Assembly (NCBI GenBank): GCA_012656075.1
Contig: JAAKBF010000151.1
Span: 1,240,001-1,304,000, forward strand
Source of the DNA: Phytophthora hibernalis
Taxonomy: Eukaryota; Oomycota; Peronosporomycetes; Peronosporales; Peronosporaceae
Length of the DNA stretch: 64,000 nucleotides
Direction: 5' to 3'
The position numbers were made by a program, and so were the translations under genes. The notes beneath the pieces were generated by a model. That model did not search any database and was not told the DNA's origin. It worked only from the letters and a program-made list of their open reading frames with translations. Shown here piece by piece: positions 55,617-64,000 of the stretch (positions are counted from its first letter, which is position 1; each line of letters starts with the position of its first letter).

Positions 55617-58234
55617 TCACACATAATACTGTTGGCCATGATCCTGGCGCTCGTTTGAAAGAATCGCGATGTCATCGTCGTCTATCAAGTGCACCAGGTG
55701 TGGCTCGGACTGCTTTCGTCTCTCGGATCGGACGGGACTTCGATGTGGTGCTCTGGAGTTGCCTCCTCGAGGGGCAGACATCGTTCTGCTTCCCAGTCGA
55801 CCCGTGATCGCTAGATCATCCAGTGCAAGCTCGAGGTTACGCAACTCAAAGTGAAGCTGAATCGCCGACGGTCGGTTCAACGGATCCTTATCGAGGCATT
55901 TCTCGATCAGATCTCGCACGCTGTTCGGACAATCCGGGCTTATTGAGGGTCGTAACGAGCCTGCACTCACCAGCACAGCAATACGAGCGTTCGTGTGCTT
56001 AATATTACCGCCTCGGTTGTCTTCGTTCGGGATGCCTTCAGAGTATGGTCGTCTACAAGTGTCGAGCTCGGTCATGATAACACCGAACGAGTACACGTCT
56101 GCTTTCTCTGAATACCTTTCACCTCGGAGCACTTCAGGGGCAATCCATGAAATTGTCCCGATCTCAGCGGTCATTGTCTGATCCTCTGAGAGCTCGCGAC
56201 TGACACCGAAGTCCGTCAATTTCGCCTCCCACGTTTCACTCAGCAGCACATTGTTCGGCTTGAGGTCTCGGTGAATCATTGGGCTCTCGAAAGAGTGCAA
56301 GTAAACCAAAGCCTCGGCCACGTCGAGTGCAATGAGCGACTTGCACCGGATGCCTCCCCTATTGGATTTCGTCGAGCGGAACCAACCGTACGAGTCACGA
56401 GCCAACGGATCTCGACTCTCACGCTTCAGTTGTTTCTGGAGTAGAGTAGCGAGGTCTCCGTTCGGCATGTACTCGAGCACGGCTGATAAATCCATGAGGG
56501 AACTGAAGGTGAAGCCGATGAACGTCACGATCTTCGGGTGGTCGAGCGAAGCACATGTCCGGATTTCGTCCATGAAGTCGTTGAGCATCCGCGGATCGCG
56601 AATTCGCTCTGGTAGTAGCTGCTTGGTTACCACCGCTTTGTCGCGGAACGAGGCTTTATACACGGCACCGTAACCACCCTTCGCTATCAGCTTTCCACGC
56701 ACCACGTCCTCGTGCATTAACCGGAAGTGCCGCATATCCTGGTCTGTGCGAATGTCGTTATCCAGGTGTCTGGCCGAAATCACGCGTCCGGAGCGAGTGG
56801 AAGTGTTGTATGTACTTGTCATCAACTCTCGACGCTTGTTGCTCACAGTGGTGTCGTCCAGTCCTGACTCCATTTCCGTCTCCATCATTCCAGTATTTAA
56901 TGTCCGGTCGAAGAAGGTATGAGCCGTGGGGTTCTTGCTAATGACGACCTCAGCGACGGAGTGGAAATCGGAGGTTCTGTCGTGTGTGTAGTCTTTGAAT
57001 TTCTCATTTGAGCGGCGATGGCTGAAGACAAGATAGCCTACAGCACCGCCGATGAGAACCAGGAGCAGTGCTGCCCCTGAAATCATTGCGACGAGCATCC
57101 ATCCCGTCGAAGCAGGTTCTGGTGACGTGGACTCGATAGGCTGAGTGCCATTTGGTGGTACTCCGGGGGCCGTTGAGCCGCTGCCGGCAGCTGAGATAAC
57201 AAACTTGCTGTTGTAGACGGCATCGGGTAGAACGCAAATGCTTGTAGACTGCACCTCCTTCATCGTAGCACTCGAGTCGCTGCAACTCGAGCCCGAGACT
57301 ATCAGCTTTAGCCAACCGATCCCTGCGATGAGTGGCATGGATGAATTGGCCACTTCATACGAGTCTACTGAGCTGCCTGCGAGATCGAGAGATGTCAGCG
57401 AGCCGGAAGATGGCAAAGTCACGCCGGAGATTTTCTCGATATCGCAGTTCTGGCACGAAAAATACTGAAGCTTCGAGGGCATTTCCCACTTGGAAATGTC
57501 GTGAATAACGTTATCGCTGGCGTCCAGCGCTATCAGCGTGTCGGCAAAAGTAAAGCTGGTGAGAACCACGATCCCGTTCTTCTTCAGGGACAATGTCGTG
57601 ATGGTATCTGGAATTTCACCGTCATCGAGGCCGAGAATGGAGTTACCGTCCAAAATCCTGAGGAGAAGCATACCCAAATATCAGCAAAAGTATCGCAGCC
57701 TAAGCGGACAAGTGGGGTATACGTACAGTTTGTTCACACTGCTCGGAATAGTCAGGGCGTCCAAACTACGAAGACCGTTCGAAGACAAACCACTGTTTGA
57801 AAATGAAAACACGTACACCACCGCACATCGAAACAAACAATTAGAACAAACAAACAGCAAAATTAGAGAAGTCCCACGTACAGCGTCTTGACGGTAGCAT
57901 CAGCGTCTTCATAGATAGTGGTGACTTGATTTCCTGTCAGTACGACGGTGGTCACGTCGGGAAAACTCGCAACCGATTCAATCCCCAGATTGCTGGCATC
58001 GATCGTAGTCGTTCCGTTGCTTGACGTGGAACTGATCTTCACGACGGTGCAATTCTGGTACACCACATCGGCGTTCGACGGAGTATCATCGCTCTTCCGC
58101 AACGTAGCGAGCGTCGGTGCCGGTTTCTCGCATGCATTCGTGTGGAAAACCCGTCCAGCGCTCGTACTGACCAACACTGACGAAATCAACCACAGCGCTA
58201 CAAGTCCGTGGTGGCCCAAACGTGACCGTCTCAT
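55617..58234 (-). CDS. LRR receptor-like TKL kinase 2 (three exons)
   Basis: Exons 58234-57882, 57792-57727 and 57657-55617; introns GTACGT..ACAG (89 bases) and GTACGT..TCAG (69 bases), both phase 2. ATG at 58234 gives signal peptide MRRSRLGHHGLVALWLISSV. Ectodomain with LRRs (IESVASFPDVTTVVLTGNQV, NGLRSLDALTIP, LDGNSILGLDDGEIP, LDASDNVIHDI, LDLAGSSVDSY) and paired Cys near its end. Membrane segment WMLVAMISGAALLLVLIGGA. Kinase: AKGGYGAVYKASF, VVTKQLLPERI, EYMPNGDLATL, HRDLKPNNVLL, LTDFGVSREL, WIAPEVLRGERYSEKADVYS. C-terminal tail of ~70 residues, basic then acidic. No frame break. An open frame upstream of the ATG (to 58588) is judged non-coding because the signal peptide begins here. Confidence 0.92.
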
Positions 58235-58849
58235 TGGTACGTCCCGGTCTCGTCCTGCCCGGGCGACGTCGAGACCTCTAGCGAAAACGCACGTTCGAAT
58301 AGCAAAGTGGTCAACTGTCGGCCGCACACCAAGCTCGGTTTTTGATGCACGACACAAGGCACAGTCCACTTCCCATCTGAAAACGCGCTCCTGCGCAGGT
58401 CCATGTGATTTGCGGAGTGTTACATCGGGCTTCGAGTCCGACACTTTGAACAGTGCAAATGCAGCAGAAATGCTTTGCGACACCAGGCGGAGCAATGCAA
58501 CGCTCGACTTTTCCAGCCGCATGGAGGAAGCCGACGCAACTTCCGGTTGCTCGAAACTCAAAGCACCGGCCTTGGTATTTGCACGCAACCAGCCGAATCA
58601 ATCTAGCCTAGCCCGGTCGTTCGGATGTTTACCATGGTGAGAAACTGTATTAATAGTCCACCGTCTTTACGAAATACTCCGAGTACGGTTGAGATGGCAA
58701 GGTAAACTGTCATGCACGAACGAAAGCTGGAAGGTGAACGCAAAAACCCTATTAAATAACTTCAAAGGCACATCGCGACGTATAACACTTGAGGCTAATC
58801 TAGCAGCCTCTCTCACAGTCTTCAAACTCGACTCTCGCTCCAGCAAAAC
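58235..58849. other. intergenic between TKL-2 and TKL-3
   Basis: Open frames here on both strands lack conserved features; presumably the TKL-2 promoter and the TKL-3 3' end. Confidence 0.5.
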
Positions 58850-61381
58850 TTACGATGTCTCTGACGGACGGAACGGACGGTGGCCTGATTGACTCGTCCC
58901 CAGGCCCGCCTTCGATTGTGTCCGCGTCATGCGTCTCGCCGAAGCTAGCAGTTCTTCCTCTCCGAGCTCCAAGTTGCGCAGTTCGAAGTGAATTTGCAAA
59001 GCTGACGGACGATCATCCGGATCAAACGCCAAGCACTTGTCCACCAAACTGCGCACACTGCGCGGACAGTCTTGGTGCACCTCGGGCCTCAGAGTACCGG
59101 CACTAACCAGCACAGCGATGCGAGTGTTCGACGTCTTGTTGTTACCACGGTTGCTTTCGCTCGGAATACCCTGCGAGTAAGGTCGGTAACAAGTGTCCAA
59201 CTCCGTCAAAATCACGCCGAAGGAGTATACATCTGCCTTCTCAGAGTAATGTTCGCCGCGTAGCACCTCGGGAGCGATCCAAGATACGGTGCCGATTTCA
59301 GCTGTCATGGTTTGATCCTCGTCAAGCTCCCGACTGATGCCAAAGTCCGTCAGCTTCGCTTCCCACGTGTCGCTCAACAACACATTCTTCGGCTTCAGGT
59401 CACGGTGAATAATCGGGCTTTCAAACGAGTGCAAGTACACCAGAGCCTCTGCGATATCGAGCGCCATCAGAGACTTGCACTTCATGTTGTTGGCGTTACC
59501 AACCGAGTGGAACCAACTGTAGCCGTCGCGAGCAAACTCATCGCGAGCTTCACGCTGTTGTTGTTTTTGCAGCAGAGTGCTCAGGTCACCCCGCGGCATG
59601 TACTCCATGACCATGTTGATGTCGAGCAAACTGCTCCAAGTCACGCCGATGAAGTGCACGATCTTGGGGTGGTCAAGCGTAGAGCAGATACGGATCTCCT
59701 CCATGAAGCTAATCAACCACCGCTTGTCGCGCGCACGCTCTGGCAGCAGTTGCTTGGTCACCACCTTCTCGTTCTGGAACGTAGCTAGGTACACAGCTCC
59801 GTAGCCACCCTTGGCAATCAACTTGCCGCGCACGACTTCTTCCTGCAGCAGTCTTACCTGCAGGATATCATCGTCTGTCCGAATATCGTTCATGACGTAG
59901 GCGGCAGTCGACTCACTTAGTAGCCCCTCAGGCACTGAGTCCGTACGACCAGTGCGTGACATGCCGGTCAGGTGGCTGGGCATATACTTGGTCGCCTTCG
60001 ACGATGACGAAGCATCAGGGTCAAATGCCAGGTTCTCAGCTTCCTTCAGCTCTTCATCGCGAGCCTTTTGTCGACGACGATAGATCACAAAAACCACACC
60101 ACCAAGGATGCAGGCGAGGAGTGCTCCGAGACAGGTCATAGCCAGCATCATCCAGTTGCTGAGACCACCTCCGCCGCCGCCACCTCCTTCTTCAGGATTG
60201 CCTCCACTTTGGTTGCTAGAATCTGATCCACCCACCAAGTATTTCGCATCGAAATAGTCATCAGAGAGCACGCAGAGGTTCATCGATCGGGCCACTTGCA
60301 TCTTGGCATGACTGTCACTGCAATTTTCCCGATTGTGGTAACCACGAGGTCGTCCACCACCTCAAGCACAGAAACACTGGAGTTGGCAATCTCAAACGAC
60401 TCCACATTGCTTCCAGTGAGGTCGAAAGTCGAGAGCGACATGGCGATTGGGAAGACCACGCCAGCAATGGCCTTGATTCCGCAGTCCTGGCACCTGAAAG
60501 ATTGTAAACTGTCGGGCATTTCCCAGCTCGACAGCTGTGGGATCGAGTTGTCGCTCAGGTCAACATATTGCGCTTGGTTGCTCACCGCAAAGCTCTGCAG
60601 GGATGTGATGCTGTTGTTTCGGATCGAAATTGACGTCACAGTATCTCCAATGTCGCCTTGAGCCAACGATGTAAGGTGGTTATCGTCCAGGTTCCTGTGT
60701 GTTTGCAAAAAGCCCAAAATGTTAGATCCTAGACAGCTCAATATCAGCAAAATCATCACAGCCTTACAGGACGGTGACACTGTCGGGGATCGAGATGTTG
60801 TTCATGTTTTTAATATTGTTGGCTGATATGTCCCTGTAACATGTGAACAAGAAACCCCGAGCCATCAGTAAATAAAAGCCGGCAAAACATCCATAATCTA
60901 GGATGCAGTCACGTACAACGTAGAAATGGAGGTACCGTCCGATTCCTCGATGATAGCGACGTTGTTTCCTGATAAGTCCCTGTTCACAACAAACAATAAG
61001 TTTCGTGTCGAACCACAGCTCCAGCACCACTGAAACTCACAGAGAGTCGACTTCGGGAAAGCTCTCAACGATTCCGATGTTCTGTCCGGAGGCGTCCATG
61101 GACTTGGTTCCGTCGCTCTGTGTGTCCGCGCGGATGGTCAAAATGGCGCAGTCCTTGTAGATCACGTACGCGGCACTCGCCGACGACGCGCTCTGAGTCA
61201 ACGTGATTTGCGTCGGTGGAGACGCGATACATTCCTGACGCTGTGTCTTGAGCGCCGCTAGACTCCCCGACCCACTAGAACTGCTGTCCGATTCCGACGA
61301 CGTGGAGGTATCCGACACCACCGCGTCGATCGACGTCGTCATTACCTGAATCACCGCTAGAATCGCGAGTGTGCGACGCAT
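58850..61381 (-). CDS. LRR receptor-like TKL kinase 3 (four exons, one frame break)
   Basis: Exons 61381-61041, 60979-60917, 60833-60768, 60694-58850; introns GTGAGT..ACAG, GTACGT..ACAG, GTAAGG..ACAG, all phase 2. Signal peptide MRRTLAILAVIQVMTTSIDA. LRR units DLSGNNVAIIEESDGTSIST, DISANNIKNMNNISIPDSVT, NLDDNHLTSLAQGDI, SIRNNSITSL, DLSDNSIPQLSSWEMP. A Gly-rich stalk precedes the membrane segment WMMLAMTCLGALLACILGGV. Kinase: AKGGYGAVYLATF, VVTKQLLPER, EYMPRGDLSTL, HRDLKPKNVLL, LTDFGISREL, WIAPEVLRGEHYSEKADVYS. The frame breaks at CCC 60328-60330: one more base there would give GENCSDSHAKMQVARSMNLC, matching the Cys-containing block in TKL-2. Confidence 0.9.
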
Positions 61382-62490
61382 TTTCAAGGTCTCCGATCAG
61401 ACCGAAGGAATCCGTTAACCTGCACCTGATTGAGCTGCTCCTGTCACTCCCTTGAGCTTTTGACGCTCCGACCTGCGTTGCAACTGGCCAGAAGTGAAAG
61501 TCCTTCCTTCACCAGCAGCTTCTCGGTGAAGCGAGAGCGGTTGTGCGCTGCAAAGACTGGAGCGTGGCCGAACTGTGCAAAACGGATAGTCGAGTCCACC
61601 GTAGCAGCTGGGATCGCTCCAAGGCGATCAAAAACTCGGTCCACCAGCGTAAAAGACTCAAACTCCCCATCCGATTAGACTTCCTACTCTACGTCTATGC
61701 ACGTCCGGGAGATGCAGAGACACCGCAGAACTGGCACAACGCGGGTCCGATTCGTGAAGGTGCTGCGGATCGTCGAGCGGATGATGCTTTTGGGGTCGCC
61801 TCCAAGCTCGACGATACATGTACCGGTACCGCACTTCGAAGTACAGCACAGTGCGCTGGTAATATTTTGCTGCAGAGGAGTCTCAACCGATAGACTTCAC
61901 GTGTACGTGCGAGAAGAGGTGGTGGTTTTTCATCGTGTCGGTGTCAACCATTCGTGGCTTTGTCGGCAAGAGCTCCCGTCGATCCATGGTGGCCCACTAT
62001 TGGTGGCACACTTCAGGAACATGTGCAATGCATCTGGTTCTCGGGACACCTGTTGCCACTTCAATCAGAAAGGCAACAACTTGATGAAACACCACACTTG
62101 TTGCCAACAAGTGTGTTGTTTCATGTCACCCGGTTGCATCTCAATCCTGAGGTTGCACAATTCCTCGGTGTCGTACCTGCGAGATATGTCGGGACGGCGG
62201 CTGTGGATTTCTCGACGCACGTATGACAAGGCACACACTCACGAAAGAAATCACCCACCGTCGAGTGTCAAAGTTCCTGCTCGCATTTCATCACCAACGT
62301 CCGCTGTTGAGCCAGAGCGCAATGCCGTCAACCTCTCAAGCCGCGTAGATATTCCTGTGCACCAGGGTCAAGAGCTCAGCTTCCTTAGTGTTGATCATGT
62401 CTACGTTTATTCACGCACTCTTCTTTGAAGTAATACTTCTCTTGTCTGGAAAATTTCACGAACTATGGGTAGATAGATGCCTACGGAGGG
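61382..62490. other. intergenic, with a strong palindrome
   Basis: Long open frames on both strands (for example 61697-62428 plus) show no conserved features and overlap each other; I do not call a gene. Presumably holds the TKL-3 promoter and the 3' end of the coiled-coil gene. Confidence 0.45.
62085..62123. repeat. near-perfect hairpin, 19-base arms
   Basis: TGAAACACCACACTTGTTG and CAACAAGTGTGTTGTTTCA are inverted around a single C, one mismatch in 19 pairs. Confidence 0.95.
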
Positions 62491-64000
62491 CTACCGCTTA
62501 TTGATGCCTGTCAGTGGTGTCAGTGAGTGGCGACGGAAGGAAGCACGTCCTCGAAACGGTTGGGGCTTGGATGCGCCTTCAATTTCGTCTGCATCTTCGG
62601 GTCCAGGAGCTGGTCGGCGAAGCTTTTGAAGCGGTGGCTGCTGCTTGTTCTTGAAAGCTGCCGTTGACTTGTACGGTGACTGCGGGTCGAAGCGTCCACC
62701 TCGTGGACTCCATACCCGCGACCCCAGCGGGGTTACTGTGTTGAGGCTAGAAATGGGGTTGCCGTTTTGGAGCTGGTTACTGCTTGAGCTAGAGGTGTCA
62801 GGTGTATCAGTTCCCCGCCCGCAAGGCGATCCCAGACGTGTGTCAGCGGCGTCTGAAAACCTTGAAGATGTGTTGGACGGCGGGGGCGACGCTGTTTCAT
62901 ACCTTGAGTTCATGCTGTTGCGTTTGGCATCGAATACCAACGTAGTATCCTCACGCGAACGACGTAGTAACTCAGCCGAGCCGTACAAATCTGGAGTCGT
63001 GTACGACGTTACAATGTCTGCGGCATCTTCTTCTTCCTCGTACCCGATAAAGTCACTGAGGTCCACCGAACTAGCAGAATCCGATGAAAGCTGTGAAATC
63101 GACAGAAAAATAGTTAGAAACGATCAACAGCTCAGATAAATGCCGGCAGCAGGACGTACCGAGCTCGTAACGCGGCGATGGCTAGTGAATAACGTACTTG
63201 CAGTAGAAGCGACGCTCTCATCCGAGGTGCGCAGTTCGTTTTCCTTGATCGGGCTATTGCTGATCTTTTCCCCAATTTGAAGTTGACGTCTCATATTGGG
63301 GCTCAGCACAAGTGCTGTGGTCTTTCGGCGCCCCTTCCTATCATGGTTGGGCGCGCTGGGTTTTTCTTCAAAGCTATTGAGGCGTGCTCGAGAAGCTCGT
63401 ATGGCAGCTGTAAGTCGCGGGCTCGGTTTCAGAGTGCGCTGCTCGCTCAGACCAAGAGAGAGTGTGCGCAAGAGTACTGGAGCCTTGATTGGGAAAATGC
63501 TTCATCCGTGTCGATGTCAGTCGGGGAATCTTTCTCACTCTTGATAGGAGACAGAGGCGGTGTCGGCGTGGACGACCCCGAACGATGTTCACTTCCACTG
63601 GAGGAGGCCGGCATCAGATGCTGTTTCATCCACTCTTCCTGTTGTTGCTTGAGAAGCTGTTCTTCCTCAATTTTGTGGTGCAAAATGGTCTGCAGTGATT
63701 CCTGTTGCTTCAAAATGTCCTTCTGCGCCACGGGTGACGCCGGCGCTTGGAACTCCAACACTTTCGGAACCACACGTGGAATCGTAGCTTTCGCGGTATT
63801 CACGGGAGCAGCAGCAGCCATCTTTTTGGACACTAGAATTCGGAGGTTGTCACGGTGTGAGGTATGTCGAGTGCCTGCACTAAACGGCGGGGTGGCACTC
63901 CAGCAATCAACCCAGTAGCTGGAGCAGGTGCACTAATCGGTGGCTGCTGGAAAAGGTTGTGGCGCTGTCGCGCCGCCGAAGACGGCGACACGGTCGGTGA
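62491..64000 (-). CDS. Ser/Pro-rich coiled-coil protein, 3' part, runs off the right edge (frame breaks)
   Basis: Unknown function. The last exon (63090-62491) carries DLSDFIGYEEEEDAADIV and a basic Pro-rich end; intron 63091-63159 (GTACGT..CACAG, 69 bases) joins RVTSS to LSSDSASS. Upstream: a coiled coil (VAQKDILKQQESLQTILHHK, IEEEQLLKQQQEEWMKQHL), repeated SPIK motifs with Ser/Thr-Pro sites that suggest a phosphoprotein, and possible start MAAAAPVNTAKATIPRVVPK at 63821. The frame breaks at GGG 63491-63493 (one more G gives AFSPIKAPVL). A further open frame to the edge (…PPRRLVQALDIPHTVTTSEF) stops at about 63836 and would join with one extra base, so the gene probably starts beyond the window. 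Confidence 0.6.

Noticed and set aside
57863..58588. Longer N-terminus for TKL-2 starting at 58588
   Set aside because: The added ~118 residues have no signal or domain character; the ATG at 58234 begins a clear signal peptide as in TKL-1 and TKL-3.
61697..62428. 243-codon plus-strand open frame next to TKL-3
   Set aside because: Composition rich in His/Cys/Arg without any conserved motif, overlapped by equally long frames in other phases, and it runs through the palindrome at 62085-62123.
1..64000. tRNA, rRNA or other structured RNA genes
   Set aside because: No recognisable tRNA boxes with matching stems or rRNA segments were seen by eye on either strand; a covariance-model search would be needed to exclude them.

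Overview
The window looks like an oomycete nuclear genome, most likely Phytophthora or a close relative. The evidence is the mix of transposase families (pogo/Tigger, Mutator-like elements with and without Ulp1 protease, PIF/Harbinger, piggyBac, hAT, Tc1/IS630-type, Ty1/copia), short 57-90 bp GT-AG introns, compact intergenic spacing on the right, and receptor kinases that join leucine-rich repeats to a tyrosine-kinase-like (TKL) domain. Species assignment is inference.

Left 45.7 kb: a transposon graveyard without a convincing intact host gene. In order: hAT remnant and an ALG2-like fragment (0-1.2 kb); a pogo element and a copia element cut and partly flipped by one ~1.3 kb inversion (1.8-6.5 kb); Tc1-like remnant (7.0-7.7); degenerate minisatellite (8.0-8.4); MULE-1 (8.5-10.3); pogo-B (11.3-12.1); head-to-head copia pieces (12.1-15.1); a PIF/Harbinger element with convergent accessory and transposase genes (15.2-17.4); Tigger-1 (19.2-20.8); a second Harbinger-type transposase (22.2-23.7); Tigger-2 with clear terminal repeats (24.2-26.1); a nested tower in which copia-D holds Tigger-3, which holds MULE-2 and MULE-3 (27.1-34.1); fragments of an EamA-type transporter (35 kb), an Ulp1-carrying MULE (36.1-38.0), a piggyBac-like element (38.4-41.8), a GC-rich minisatellite (42.7), and MULE-5 (43.8-45.6).

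Right 18.3 kb: dense host genes. PGS1-like phosphatidylglycerophosphate synthase (+), a dolichol-kinase/CTP-dependent lipid kinase (-), a convergent pair of related AGC kinases, three tandem minus-strand LRR-TKL receptor-like kinases with signal peptide, LRR ectodomain, one membrane segment and cytoplasmic kinase, and the 3' portion of a Ser/Pro-rich coiled-coil protein running off the right edge. Five of these seven genes carry what looks like a single-base indel, mostly in a short homopolymer, with the rest of the frame intact; this points to consensus errors more than to decay, but it cannot be settled from sequence alone.

Five of the seven host genes are protein kinases, three of them putative cell-surface receptors and two intracellular AGC kinases, so the arm is a small signalling cluster. 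I found no CRISPR array, no rRNA or tRNA gene that I could support, and no RXLR or Crinkler effector. The most informative observations are the reconstructable rearrangements among transposons and the exon-per-LRR structure of the receptor kinases; I do not see a convincing wholly new system.
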